This document shows positions 1 through 8,322 of a stretch of 64,000 bases of DNA, one piece after another. This DNA is from Streptomyces sp. WMMB 322 (GTDB lineage: Bacteria; Actinomycetota; Actinomycetes; Streptomycetales; Streptomycetaceae). The notes below the pieces were generated by a model, which was not told the DNA's origin, searched no databases, and saw only the letters and a program-made list of their open reading frames with translations. The translations under genes were made by a program, and so were the position numbers. Positions within the stretch are counted from its first letter, which is position 1. Every line of letters begins with the position of its first letter. Where the stretch lies: the NCBI RefSeq assembly GCF_900090145.1, contig NZ_FMHI01000004.1:1-64000 (forward strand), given 5' to 3'.

Positions 1-95
1 TCTGGCGTTGACTTTTGGCACGCTGTTGAGTTCTCAAAGAACGGACGCTTCCATCACAACCCTCACAGGCCGCTCCGGGCGCTTCCCTCTCGGTG
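1..95 (-). promoter_or_regulatory. 16S rRNA operon leader (operon runs left, out of window)
   Basis: Read on the minus strand, this stretch carries the conserved actinobacterial pre-16S leader: a GAGAACTCAACAGCGTG core at the far left, followed by AAAAGTCAACGCCAGA at the window edge, and a GGAAGCGCCCGGAG block further upstream. In Streptomyces rrn operons this leader lies a few tens of bases before mature 16S rRNA and takes part in RNase III processing and antitermination. The 16S gene itself must begin just left of base 1. Identification rests on remembered consensus, so the exact processing sites are not assigned. Confidence 0.8.
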
Positions 96-100
96 TCACT

Positions 101-130
101 ACTTTAGCGGATTTCCTCGCCCGCCCCTAA
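101..130 (-). promoter_or_regulatory. rrn promoter
   Basis: On the minus strand a TAAAGT -10 box (bases 106 to 101) sits directly upstream of the rRNA leader, in the same GCTAAAGT context seen at other actinobacterial rrn promoters. The -35 region at about 125-130 (TTAGGG) is a poor match to TTGACA. Further rrn promoters may lie upstream toward base 270. That upstream stretch also holds a perfect inverted repeat, TTTTGG/CCAAAA, at 149-164. Confidence 0.55.
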
Positions 131-270
131 TCGGAGCTTGCGGTTCATTTTTGGCGCACCAAAAGCGAACCCCGTTGGGGAAATCGTAGGTAGTGTTGGT
201 CGCTTCCGATGGGTTTCCTCGGCTTCGAGGCCGTGGCTACCGCCGATCGTTTTCAGCGACTCGGTCAACG

Positions 271-1020
271 TTAGGTCTTCCGGCCTCCGGAGTCAAGTGA
301 CCTCTGACGGCGCCGGGGTTGATGTGGCCGGTAGGGGCTCACCGTGGGGTCCCTGTCGATCCAGTAGCGCCACGGATGTACCGCCCCGGCACCCCCCACG
401 CCTGTTCGCGGGCCACTCCGTATCTCTTCCGCGCCGGCCGCCTCACCAGCCAGAACGCGCAGCGGGGCGCGCTCTTCCGGGGCGCAGACGTCCGTGCCGT
501 TCAGCGTTCGGTCCACGTCCAGGGCCGTTGCCAGACGCGCCGGTCCCTTGGCGAGTTCCGTGTCCTTGCGTGCCTTCGGACGTCGCTTCCACGCATGCTC
601 CCCGCCCGTAAGGATCTCGCCGGCACGGATCAGCACACCGCTCGCGTGGCCCTCGGCTCCGCAGACGAGGTTGAGGCTGAACCACATGCCGTAGATGAAG
701 TAGACGTAGGCATGCCCAGGGGGCCCGAACATCGAGGCGTTGCGCCGGGTCCGGCCTCTGTAGGCGTGCGAGCCGGGATCCGCCTCCCCCGCGTAGGCCT
801 CCACTTCCGTGATACGCAGAACGATCCGTCCGTCCGGCGCGGTGCGGACGAGGTGCCGGCCCAGGAGCTCGGGTGCGACCTCGAGCACGGGACGGTCGAA
901 GAACGAACGGGGCAGCGGGGTGCTGCTGCCGTCCTGCCTTCGCGTACGGTCTCCGCCGGTGATCATGCCGACAGAGGGTAACGAGCAGGAGGGCTGTGCT
1001 TCCAGCCGGTCCTCGATCAT
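271..1020 (-). CDS. DNA-3-methyladenine glycosylase (AAG/MPG family)
   Basis: Base-excision repair glycosylase that removes alkylated purines such as 3-methyladenine from DNA. After about 35 residues of non-conserved N-terminus, the protein shows the AAG fold signature: [14 protein letters not shown], then the catalytic block [19 protein letters not shown] with the active-site glutamate, and [20 protein letters not shown]. The length of 249 residues is slightly above the usual 200 or so because of the N-terminal extension. The true start may therefore be the internal ATG at 966. It is a single gene, divergent from spo0M, lying between the rRNA operon and spo0M. No clear Shine-Dalgarno separates the two start options. 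Confidence 0.9.
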   Translation of the reverse strand: MIEDRLEAQPSCSLPSVGMITGGDRTRRQDGSSTPLPRSFFDRPVLEVAPELLGRHLVRTAPDGRIVLRITEVEAYAGEADPGSHAYRGRTRRNASMFGPPGHAYVYFIYGMWFSLNLVCGAEGHASGVLIRAGEILTGGEHAWKRRPKARKDTELAKGPARLATALDVDRTLNGTDVCAPEERAPLRVLAGEAAGAEEIRSGPRTGVGGAGAVHPWRYWIDRDPTVSPYRPHQPRRRQRSLDSGGRKT

Positions 1021-1136
1021 CCTGCCCTGATGCCGGAACCGCCGGCCGTCGCCGGGCGTACTGGTAGCCGAGTGCCGAGTACGCCACGAGTGAGCAGAAG
1101 AGACGCGCAGGAAGCGCCTGGGAGGGACTGGAAGAG

Positions 1137-1919
1137 ATGGGTTTCAAGAAGCTGTTCGCGAGCCTGGGGGTCGGGAGTGCGTCGGTGGACACCGTGCTGC
1201 ACGAGCCGAACGTGGTGCCCGGTGGTGTCGTACAGGGCGAGGTGCACATCGAGGCGGGGTCCGTCGACCAGCAGATCCAGAGCCTGTCCGTCGGTCTCAT
1301 GGCGAAGGTCGAGGTGGAGACGAACGACGGTGAGCTGAAGCAGAACATCGAGTTCGGCAGGCAGCAGCTCGGGGGTGCTCTCGATCTGAAGGAAGGCGCA
1401 CGGCACACCGTCCCCTTCCAGCTCGGCGTGCCCTGGGAGACACCGATCACGATGTTCATGGGGCAGCAGCTGACGGGGATGCACATCGGGGTTTCCACGG
1501 AACTCGCCATCGCTCAGGCAGTCGACTCCACGGACCTCGACCCCGTGAACGTCCACGCGCTCCCCGCGCAGCAGGCGATCCTCGACTCCTTCGGGACGCT
1601 GGGCTTCCGCTTCAAGTCGGCCGACATGGAGAAGGGGCGGATCCGGGGTACGCGGCAGCAGCTGCCCTTCTACCAGGAGATCGAGTTCCTGGCGCCGCAG
1701 CAGTACCGGGGGCTGTCGCAGGTCGAGCTGTCGTTCGTGGCGGACGGTCGCCAGATGGACGTGGTCATGGAGATGGACAAGACACCGGGCATCTTCACCG
1801 GCGGCAGCGACTCGTTCCGGGCGTTCCAGGTGGACCTCACCGACTTCCACCAGACGGACTGGACGGCATTCATCAACCAGTGGCTCACGGAGGTCGGAGG
1901 GCGCCGCAACTGGCTGTGA
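1137..1919 (+). CDS. spo0M: Spo0M-family sporulation-control protein
   Basis: Cytoplasmic arrestin-like beta-sandwich protein. In Bacillus the family affects sporulation, and in Streptomyces it is conserved with a role in development. The N-terminus [13 protein letters not shown], the [14 protein letters not shown] segment and the following beta-rich repeats are typical, and 260 residues is the normal family length. A GGAGGG Shine-Dalgarno lies about ten bases before the ATG. It is transcribed alone, divergent from the DNA glycosylase and convergent with the barstar-like gene. No enzymatic activity is known for the family. Confidence 0.88.
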   Translation: MGFKKLFASLGVGSASVDTVLHEPNVVPGGVVQGEVHIEAGSVDQQIQSLSVGLMAKVEVETNDGELKQNIEFGRQQLGGALDLKEGARHTVPFQLGVPWETPITMFMGQQLTGMHIGVSTELAIAQAVDSTDLDPVNVHALPAQQAILDSFGTLGFRFKSADMEKGRIRGTRQQLPFYQEIEFLAPQQYRGLSQVELSFVADGRQMDVVMEMDKTPGIFTGGSDSFRAFQVDLTDFHQTDWTAFINQWLTEVGGRRNWL

Positions 1920-1961
1920 GTCCGTGGCAGCTCCCGAAGCCCGCCGGCGGACGGGCGGGAG

Positions 1962-2402
1962 TCAGCCGAGGAGCACCGAGAGCGGTGCGTCCCGCACCGA
2001 CCAGTAGCCGACCGCCGCCGTGAAGACGTTCACGGCGGTGGCGGCTGCCTTGGGATCGGCCTGTTCGAAGCCGGGCCATCCCGCGGTCATCAGTACGTAT
2101 CCCTCGGTCTCTCCCCACCAGGAGAGGTCGGTGAGGGAGTCGGCGAGCGCGTCCCAGTTGTGCCCGAACCAGCCGGGAAGTTCGAGGCCGGTGGCACACC
2201 GGTTCATGAACTCGGCCTTGTCGGTGACGTCGCTGAGGTCGATCACCGCTCCGGTCCAGTTCGAGGCGTCGGCCTGCATCAGGACGTGCGGGCCGACGGA
2301 ATCGCAACGGTAGACACCGGGAGGCACGGTGCCGTCGAACAGTCCCGGCAGCCCGCCGTCGGGCAGTTCGGGCAGTTCGGGCAGTTCCACGGGACTGGTC
2401 AT
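1962..2402 (-). CDS. Barstar-family protein (putative RNase inhibitor)
   Basis: Barstar-type proteins bind and inhibit barnase-like secreted ribonucleases. The segment PGWFGHNWDALADSLTDLSWW is the family hallmark, namely the helix that plugs the RNase active site, here at about residues 80-100 of 146. The N-terminus is unusual: a short tandem repeat of a nine-base unit (about 2361-2388) encodes ELPELPELP. The start is placed at ATG 2402; upstream in-frame starts reach 2456, and neither has a strong ribosome binding site. No barnase-like partner is encoded in this window, so it may guard against a nuclease encoded elsewhere or act in another role. Confidence 0.78.
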   Translation of the reverse strand: MTSPVELPELPELPDGGLPGLFDGTVPPGVYRCDSVGPHVLMQADASNWTGAVIDLSDVTDKAEFMNRCATGLELPGWFGHNWDALADSLTDLSWWGETEGYVLMTAGWPGFEQADPKAAATAVNVFTAAVGYWSVRDAPLSVLLG

Positions 2403-2514
2403 CGTCGCACCACCGCTTCGAGGTCTCGTCGTGGGGTCCATGGTGACAAAGACCACGACAGGGGCTGGTTAGGCTGGCCGGTGCACCGATTTCGTGCCAT
2501 CAGGAGGTACCGAC

Positions 2515-3051
2515 GTGACCGAGCAGAAGCAACCGCCGCTCCCGCACGACTTCCATCCGCCCGTCGCCTCTTTCGAGGTGGTCAGCGAGGACGTCTCGGA
2601 GGGCGGGCGGCTGCGGCCGGACCAGCTCTATTCGGAGGGGAACACCTCGCCCCATCTGCGCTGGGAGGGCTTCCCTCCGGACACCCGGAGCTTCGCCGTG
2701 ACGTGCTTCGACCCGGACGCCCCCACGGGCAGCGGCTTCTGGCACTGGTCCGTCTTCGACATCCCCGTCTCCGTGACGGAGCTGCCTGCCGGGGCCGGCA
2801 GCGGTGACATGAAGGGGATGCCCGAGGGGGCGGTGCACGTACGGAACGACTTCGGCACCCGGGACTTCGGCGGGGCCGCCCCGCCGCCCGGGGACGGCCC
2901 GCACCGCTATGTCTTCACGGTCTACGCCGTCCAGGACGAGAAGCTCGGCCCGGACGGTGACGCCTCTCCCGCCTTCGTCGGATTCAATCTGCGCTTCAAG
3001 GCGATCGGGCGGGCCCAATTGATCGGTCTCCACGAGGAGGTCGGAGGCTGA
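2515..3051 (+). CDS. YbhB/YbcL-family PEBP-like protein
   Basis: Phosphatidylethanolamine-binding-protein-like (Raf kinase inhibitor-like) cytoplasmic protein of 178 residues. Diagnostic segments are NTSPHLRWEGFP, SFAVTCFDPDAPTGSGFWHWSVFDIP and GPHRYVFTVYAV, which form the anion-binding pocket. The GTG start at 2515 is preferred over the GTG at 2494 because AGGAGGT (2502-2508) is ideally spaced before it. Function in bacteria is poorly defined; small-molecule or lipid-headgroup binding is inferred from the fold. It stands alone between barstar and an HNH nuclease gene. Confidence 0.88.
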   Translation: MTEQKQPPLPHDFHPPVASFEVVSEDVSEGGRLRPDQLYSEGNTSPHLRWEGFPPDTRSFAVTCFDPDAPTGSGFWHWSVFDIPVSVTELPAGAGSGDMKGMPEGAVHVRNDFGTRDFGGAAPPPGDGPHRYVFTVYAVQDEKLGPDGDASPAFVGFNLRFKAIGRAQLIGLHEEVGG

Positions 3052-3453
3052 CCGCAGAGGAAAGGGCCGGGACGCAGGACTGAAAATCCTTTGCGCCCCG
3101 CCGTTCCCGGGTTGCACTGTGGTGGCGGGCAGTCGGCACCGCAGTGCGGGGACGGCGGGGCGCTTGTGTCTGCGCCGGTCGTCCGCCGGAGCTCGGCCGG
3201 GGGTCGGCGACCGCGCCGACTGCCCTTGGGCTGCCGTTCGCCGGCCTGTCAGGCCGTTCACCGATGGCGTTCCCGCCGCATTCTCCGCGCCCCGGGATTC
3301 TGCCCGGTCGCATTCTTCGTTTCCCTTTCGCCATATCGCCGGCTCGTCGTCGACTCCCGTACGGCGGGCGGAAATTGCGTTGTCCGGGAATTGTCACGGC
3401 GGCAGAGTGGGGGCACCGCCGCAGGGGCGGGAGGGAAACGGGAGGTGGAGGGG
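3052..3453. other. Intergenic region between PEBP-like and HNH genes
   Basis: About 400 bases with no convincing gene. Just after the PEBP stop, an imperfect hairpin (CGGGACGCAGGA at 3068-3079 with TCCTTTGCGCCCCG at 3087-3100) could end that transcript. An open frame extends upstream from the HNH gene through this region, but it lacks family similarity and a ribosome binding site. The part from about 3290 to 3420 is less GC-rich and probably holds the HNH promoter, though no clear hexamers stand out. Confidence 0.5.
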
Positions 3454-3993
3454 ATGCGCGCGACGCTCATCCTGAATGCCGGCTTCGAGCCGCTGTCCAC
3501 GGTGTCTCTGCGCCGTGCGGTCGTACTGGTCATGCAGGACAAGGCCGTCGTGGAGCACGCCCACCCCGGCCTCCGGGTGCGGGCGGCGAACATCGACCTT
3601 CCCGTTCCGCAGGTGATCAGACTCCGCAGATACGTGCGGGTGCCGTTCCGACAACGGGCGTCGTGGTCCCGGCGCGGGGTGCTCGTACGGGACAGGCACC
3701 GGTGTGCGTACTGCGGGCGCCGCGCGACCACGGTCGACCACGTGGTGCCCCGCTCCCAGGGCGGCGGCGACACCTGGCTGAACACCGTCGCCGCCTGCGC
3801 GGCGGACAACAACCGGAAGGCGGACCGCACGCCCGCCCAGGCCGGGATGGCTCTCGCGGTGAAGCCCTTCGAGCCGACTCCGGCCGACGCGCTGCTGCTC
3901 GCCCTCGGCCTCGGGGACGGTGAGGGGCTGCCGGACTGGCTCGCGGTGCCCGGTGCGCACGTCTCCGCGCCCGCTCTGCCCGCCACGGCCTGA
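3454..3993 (+). CDS. HNH endonuclease family protein
   Basis: Conserved actinobacterial HNH nuclease-like protein of 179 residues. An N-terminal domain (MRATLILNAGFEPLSTVSLR) is followed by the HNH module: a Cys-X2-Cys zinc pair in HRCAYCGR, the catalytic TTVDHVVPRSQGG, and the trailing Asn/His-rich CAADNNRKADRTP. The ATG at 3454 is chosen because GGAGG (3441-3445) is eight bases upstream and because family members begin here. Family proteins act on DNA, but the in vivo substrate is unknown and no restriction partner is adjacent. It is convergent with the TauE gene. Confidence 0.88.
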   Translation: MRATLILNAGFEPLSTVSLRRAVVLVMQDKAVVEHAHPGLRVRAANIDLPVPQVIRLRRYVRVPFRQRASWSRRGVLVRDRHRCAYCGRRATTVDHVVPRSQGGGDTWLNTVAACAADNNRKADRTPAQAGMALAVKPFEPTPADALLLALGLGDGEGLPDWLAVPGAHVSAPALPATA

Positions 3994-4092
3994 ACTGCGG
4001 CGGGCGGTGGGCGGCGGCCACGTCTGAGACGGCCGGGAGCGCAGGCGCAGGCGGCCGCGGCGTGGTGCCGGCCGGAGGACGAACTCCGGTTC

Positions 4093-4860
4093 TCAGCGCA
4101 GGAATTGCTGAATGATCGCCGCCGTCCCGATGACGACGACGATCCCGCGAAACGCGATCGGCGGCAGTCTGCGTCCCGCAAGGGCGCCGAACTGGCCGCC
4201 GACCGCGCTGCCCGCGGCGATGAGCAGAACGGCCGTCCAGTCGAAGTCGGCGACGAAGAGGAAGAAGGCGGCGGCCGTGCCGTTGACGAGGGCGCCGAGG
4301 ACGTTCTTCACGGCGTTGATCCGCTGCAGGCCCTCGTCGAGGAAGAGCCCCATCAGGGCGAGATAGACGATGCCCTGGGCGGCGCCGAAGTAGCCGCCGT
4401 ATGCGCTGGCGAACAGCATTCCCGTCGACAGCGGGACTCCCCCGTTCGGGCGCGCCGTCGTGCCTCGCTTCTCGCGGTGGCGCTCGGCGAGGCGGGACAG
4501 CCACGGCTGGAGGACCACGAGGAGCACTGCGGCACCGATGAGCGCGGGGACGGCCGTGTCGAAGGCGCTGGAGGGCAGGGCGATCAGCAGGGCGGCTCCC
4601 GTCATCGCGCCGGCGAATGCCACACCACCGAGCACGAGCACGCGCCGCCCCTGTCCGCGCAGTTCGCGTCTGTAGCCGATGGCGCCGCTGACCGACCCGG
4701 GGACGAGCCCCAGTGCGTTCGAGACGTTGGCGGTGACGGGCGGGAGGCCGACGGCGAGCAGCACCGGGAAAGTGATCAGGGTGCCCGAGCCCACGACGGT
4801 GTTGAGGGCACCCGCCCCGAGGCCCGCGGCGCAGACAGCAACCGCCTCCCAGATCGTCAC
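4093..4860 (-). CDS. TauE/SafE-family sulfite/organosulfonate exporter
   Basis: Integral membrane permease of about 255 residues with a run of hydrophobic helices and the family signature GAGALNTVVGSGTLITFP near the N-terminus, repeated in weaker form as SAYGGYFGAAQG in the second half. TauE/SafE proteins move sulfite, sulfoacetate or related anions across the cytoplasmic membrane; the substrate cannot be told from sequence. GTG 4860 is preferred because AAGGGG lies seven bases upstream; an in-frame start at 4893 lacks one. Monocistronic, downstream of the SPFH gene on the same strand. Confidence 0.85.
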   Translation of the reverse strand: MTIWEAVAVCAAGLGAGALNTVVGSGTLITFPVLLAVGLPPVTANVSNALGLVPGSVSGAIGYRRELRGQGRRVLVLGGVAFAGAMTGAALLIALPSSAFDTAVPALIGAAVLLVVLQPWLSRLAERHREKRGTTARPNGGVPLSTGMLFASAYGGYFGAAQGIVYLALMGLFLDEGLQRINAVKNVLGALVNGTAAAFFLFVADFDWTAVLLIAAGSAVGGQFGALAGRRLPPIAFRGIVVVIGTAAIIQQFLR

Positions 4861-4933
4861 GCGAAGCCCCTTCGAGATCAGTGCCGTACACACTGATCAT
4901 GCCGGAGGGGCTCCCGACGTCTTCCTCCGGGGC

Positions 4934-5896
4934 TCAGTCCAGCTTCGGGCTCTCCCTGGGCGGCTTCACCATGCTCGCGGCCGAACCTCCGCCGCCGGCG
5001 GCTGCGCCGCCGTTGCCGCCACCGGGCTTGAATCCGTCCAGCGCACCACCGAGTCCCTTGAGGGCGTCGCCGATCTCGCTGGGGACGATCCAGAGCTTGT
5101 TCGCGTCGCCCTCGGCGATCTTCGGGAGCATCTGCAGGTACTGGTACGAGAGCAGCTTCTGGTCCGGGTCACCGGCATGGATGGACTCGAAGACGGTGCG
5201 GATGGCCTGCGCCTCGCCTTCGGCGCGCAGCGCGGCGGAGCGGGCTTCACCCTCGGCCCGCAGGATCGAGGACTGCTTCTCGCCCTCGGCGGTCAGGATC
5301 GCCGACTGCCGCACGCCTTCGGCCTGGAGGATCGCCGCGCGCTTGTCGCGGTCGGCGCGCATCTGCTTCTCCATCGAGTCCTGGATGGAGGTCGGGGGCT
5401 CGATGGCCTTCAGCTCGACGCGGTTGACGCGGATGCCCCACTTGCCGGTGGCCTCGTCGAGCACTCCGCGCAGTGCGGCGTTGATCTCCTCGCGGGAGGT
5501 GAGGGTCCGCTCCAGGTCCATCCCGCCGATGATGTTGCGCAGCGTGGTGACCGTGAGCTGCTCGATCGCCTGGATGTAGCTGGCCACCTCGTACGTGGCC
5601 GCACGGGCGTCGGTGACCTGGTAATAGATGACCGTGTCGATGTTGACGACCAGGTTGTCCTGGGTGATGACGGGCTGCGGGGGGAACGGCACGACCTGTT
5701 CGCGCAGGTCGACCCTGTTGCGGACCGTGTCGATGAAGGGGACCACGATGTTCAGGCCCGCGTTGAGAGTGCGGGTGTAGCGGCCGAAGCGCTCGACGAT
5801 GGCGGCGCTCGCCTGCGGAATGACCTGGATCGTCTTGATGAGTGCGATGAAGACCAGCACCACCAGGATGATCAGGACAATGATGATGGCGTCCAT
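4934..5896 (-). CDS. SPFH/Band 7 membrane protein (QmcA/stomatin-like)
   Basis: Membrane-microdomain scaffold of the stomatin/prohibitin/flotillin group. One N-terminal transmembrane helix (residues 3-22) is followed by the Band 7 domain (IQVIPQASAAIVERFGRY, then TVIYYQVTDARAATYEV). A helical stretch with repeated AEG units (QAEGVRQ, TAEGEKQ, RAEGEAR) comes next, typical of the oligomerising coiled region. The tail is rich in Gly and Ala. It lies 108 bases downstream of an NfeD gene on the same strand; SPFH and NfeD genes are a conserved pair in bacteria, and the NfeD partner is thought to act with the SPFH oligomer. A role in membrane organisation or stress resistance is inferred. Confidence 0.9.
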   Translation of the reverse strand: MDAIIIVLIILVVLVFIALIKTIQVIPQASAAIVERFGRYTRTLNAGLNIVVPFIDTVRNRVDLREQVVPFPPQPVITQDNLVVNIDTVIYYQVTDARAATYEVASYIQAIEQLTVTTLRNIIGGMDLERTLTSREEINAALRGVLDEATGKWGIRVNRVELKAIEPPTSIQDSMEKQMRADRDKRAAILQAEGVRQSAILTAEGEKQSSILRAEGEARSAALRAEGEAQAIRTVFESIHAGDPDQKLLSYQYLQMLPKIAEGDANKLWIVPSEIGDALKGLGGALDGFKPGGGNGGAAAGGGGSAASMVKPPRESPKLD

Positions 5897-6004
5897 CCGC
5901 CCCCCTGCGTGTATGTCTCTGAATGTGAGGTCACCAGGACCGACAGCGATTGTCCCACCGCAAGTCGCCGTGTACTCACGGTTGTTGAGGTTAGCTGCTT
6001 CCGC

Positions 6005-6430
6005 TCATCCCATCACGACCGCCGTGGCCCCGTCGATCTCCACCACGTCGACCAGTGAGCCCGGCTCGTAGACCTCGCCGGAGTCCAGCGCGCGTGCCGA
6101 CCAGACCTCGCCGGCGAGTTTGATCCTGCCGCCCTGCCCGTCGACCCGCTCCAGCACCGTCGCCTGACGCCCCCTCAACGCGTCGATGCCGCTGCTGAGT
6201 TTCGGGTTCTGCCTGCGGGAGCGGCGGGCCACCGGCTGCACGACGAGGATCAGAGCGGTCGAGACGACGGCGAAAACGAGGACCTGCGCCACCATCCCGC
6301 CGCCCAGTCCGGCCGTGACTGCTCCGGCGACGGCGCCCACCGCGAGCATGCCGAATTCGGGCATTGCGGTGATGACGAGAGGGATTCCCAGCCCAACGGC
6401 GGCTATCAGCCACCAGATCCATGCATCCAC
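6005..6430 (-). CDS. NfeD-like membrane protein
   Basis: Short NfeD protein (141 residues) without the serine-protease domain of long forms. Three hydrophobic segments (about 4-22, 25-45 and 48-66) are followed by the C-terminal OB-fold NfeDC domain, RGRQATVLERVDGQGGRIKL to the end. It precedes the SPFH gene on the same strand and is probably its functional partner, as in yuaF-floT type pairs. The translation start ATG 6430 gives a typical NfeD N-terminus. No regulatory site is evident. Confidence 0.87.
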   Translation of the reverse strand: MDAWIWWLIAAVGLGIPLVITAMPEFGMLAVGAVAGAVTAGLGGGMVAQVLVFAVVSTALILVVQPVARRSRRQNPKLSSGIDALRGRQATVLERVDGQGGRIKLAGEVWSARALDSGEVYEPGSLVDVVEIDGATAVVMG

Positions 6431-6451
6431 ACGACCATGGTAGGCGCGCGG

Positions 6452-7243
6452 TCAGCTCAGGGGCAGACCCTGAGCGGTCCAGCGGTCCCCCCGCTTCTCG
6501 ACGACGAGAGGCAGCCCGAAACAGCGCGACAGATTACGGGAGTTGAGCTCCGTCTCGAGCGGTCCGGCGGCCAGCACCTGTCCCTGACGGATCATCAGGA
6601 CGTGGGTGAAGCCCGGGGCGATCTCCTCGACGTGATGGGTGACCATCACCATCGACGGCGCGTACGGATCGCGCGCGAGCCTGCCCAGTCTCCGCACGAG
6701 GTCCTCGCGGCCGCCGAGGTCGAGCCCTGCCGCCGGCTCGTCCAGGAGGAGCAGCTCCGGGTCGGTCATCATGGCCCGGGCGATGAGGGTCCGCTTGCGT
6801 TCGCCCTCGGAGAGGGTGCCGAACCTGCGGTCGAGGTACTCGGTCATGCCGAGCCGGTCGAGAAAGGCGCGTGCGCGTTCCTCGTCCACGTCCTCGTACT
6901 CCTCCTGCCAGTGCGCGGTCATCCCGTACGCGGCCGTGAGAACCGTCCGCAGCACGGACTGGGAGCCGGGCAGCTTGTCCGCCATGGCGATGCCGGCCAT
7001 GCCGATGCGGGGGCGGAGCTCGAAGACGTCGACCGCGCCGAGCCTGTCACCGAGGACCGTGGCCGTGCCCTTGCTGGGGAAGAGGTAGCTGGAGGCGAGG
7101 TTGAGCAGGGTGGTCTTGCCCGCGCCGTTGGGGCCGAGGATGACCCACCGTTCGCCTTCCTTGACCGACCAGGAGACATCGTCCAGCAGAGCGTGGCCGT
7201 CGCGGACCACTGATACGTCCACCAGCTCCAGTACTTCGCTCAT
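6452..7243 (-). CDS. ABC transporter ATP-binding protein
   Basis: Stand-alone nucleotide-binding subunit of 263 residues. Walker A is GPNGAGKTT, the signature is TLSEGERKRT, Walker B is ELLLLDEPAAGLD, and the H-loop is MVMVTHHVEE. The diverged signature (LSEGE rather than LSGGQ) is seen in the YlmA/YbbA-type cytosolic group. No permease gene is adjacent, so the transported substrate or a non-transport role is unknown. The ATG at 7243 is used because conserved sequence begins at MSEVLELVDVSVV and a GGGAGA element lies about ten bases upstream. It lies 21 bases downstream of the NfeD start on the same strand and is divergent from the next gene. Confidence 0.86.
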   Translation of the reverse strand: MSEVLELVDVSVVRDGHALLDDVSWSVKEGERWVILGPNGAGKTTLLNLASSYLFPSKGTATVLGDRLGAVDVFELRPRIGMAGIAMADKLPGSQSVLRTVLTAAYGMTAHWQEEYEDVDEERARAFLDRLGMTEYLDRRFGTLSEGERKRTLIARAMMTDPELLLLDEPAAGLDLGGREDLVRRLGRLARDPYAPSMVMVTHHVEEIAPGFTHVLMIRQGQVLAAGPLETELNSRNLSRCFGLPLVVEKRGDRWTAQGLPLS

Positions 7244-7349
7244 GAGCGCGTTGTCTCCCAATGCAGTCGCCGTTACCCGTGCCTTGTGAGCAGAGTCCCC
7301 AGCCAAACTTACGCCACGCGTTCGAGGGTCCGTTCCCTAGGCTGGGGTC

Positions 7350-8213
7350 ATGCTCGATGAACCTCGTTCGGGACGCCTGGCCGCTTGGGGAAACGCTCTG
7401 CTTGCCGCACTCATCTCGCCGGATGAGGCCGCCCAGCGGATCGTCGGCGACGACGTGGTGCACCGCGTGAAGGGGCTTCCCGCTTCACCGGCTCCGTACG
7501 CGGATTCCGAGCCGGAGTCCGTGGGACTGACTCTCGCCCTCGGGCGCCTTCGGTCCATGGGGGCACGGGGGCTGCGGGTCGCACTGCCCGTGCCGGGGCA
7601 TCCGCTGGGGCTGAGCGGGCCGCCGGAGTTCAACTCCCGGGCGCTGGAGGCGGGTGAGGCAGTGATCGCGCCGGACGCGGGCGTCGGGCTGGTGCCCGAA
7701 CTTTACGAGGCGGGGCCGGAGGGTGACGTGCACGCGGAGGTGACGTGGCACTGCCTGTCCGTACGGGATGCGCCGCCCGCCGACGTGCCCTCCCTGAGCG
7801 AGGCCGAGCGCGAACTGGCCGAGGCGATGCGCGAGGCGACCGAGGTGCTCACGCAGCTGGACGTGGCCGGTTCGGGTCCGGTGGCGAACGCCGCGCTGGA
7901 GAGCTACCGGGCGCGCATGGAAGCCGGGAGGCAGCTTCTGGCACCGGGGTATCCGCCGCGTGCGGTGCGGGTGCTGGAGCTGGCACAACGGGTGCGGGCG
8001 CTCGTGGCCATCGCCTGCGGGGAGGAGAGCGGAGCCGGGCACGGCGGCAGCGGCGGCGACGGCCGTGAACACGGCGGCGCGGTCAGCGCCTCGCAGATCG
8101 CGGCCCGCGCGGAGGCTCTGCGGCCGGTGGAGCGGACCGCGAGGCGTGCGCAGGTTGCGGCGTACAACGCCTACGCGGAGGAGCTCGAACGGAAGCGTTC
8201 GTGGGAGTCGTGA
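7350..8213 (+). CDS. Conserved hypothetical protein
   Basis: Protein of 287 residues with no recognised domain; similar proteins occur across Streptomyces, to my recollection. No signal peptide or membrane helix is seen. The N-terminal half is mixed alpha/beta and the C-terminal half is strongly helical and Glu/Ala/Arg-rich (from about residue 145), interrupted by a Gly/His linker (GAGHGGSGGDGREHGG). A TAGGCT -10-like box ends six bases before the ATG and there is no Shine-Dalgarno, so the mRNA is probably leaderless. It is divergent from the ABC ATPase and convergent with a two-component system. Confidence 0.75.
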   Translation: MLDEPRSGRLAAWGNALLAALISPDEAAQRIVGDDVVHRVKGLPASPAPYADSEPESVGLTLALGRLRSMGARGLRVALPVPGHPLGLSGPPEFNSRALEAGEAVIAPDAGVGLVPELYEAGPEGDVHAEVTWHCLSVRDAPPADVPSLSEAERELAEAMREATEVLTQLDVAGSGPVANAALESYRARMEAGRQLLAPGYPPRAVRVLELAQRVRALVAIACGEESGAGHGGSGGDGREHGGAVSASQIAARAEALRPVERTARRAQVAAYNAYAEELERKRSWES

Positions 8214-8230
8214 CGCCGCCGGCCGGAGAA

Positions 8231-8254
8231 GCCCCGGGGTGACGGGGCCGGGGC
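8231..8254. terminator. Hairpin between convergent genes
   Basis: GCCCCGG (8231-8237) pairs with CCGGGGC (8248-8254) in the gap between the hypothetical gene and the response-regulator gene, which converge here. There is no U-tract, as is usual in Streptomyces terminators. Short stem, so moderate support. Confidence 0.4.
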
Positions 8255-8322
8255 GACCGCTGCGCCACCACAGGGTGCCGGCGGTTCGGCCCGCCGCCTC
8301 GTCAGCCGCCGGGCCCGGCCCG

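Noticed and set aside
3091..3453. In-frame N-terminal extension of the HNH protein
   Set aside because: The extension has no conserved sequence, and a good ribosome binding site with family-typical N-terminus lies at 3454.
7485..8072. Long antisense frame over the hypothetical gene at 7350
   Set aside because: A shadow frame caused by high GC; no family similarity and no ribosome binding site. The same holds for the many other long antisense frames, such as over the FHA-ABC, tyrS, actP, ABC-F and cobQ genes.
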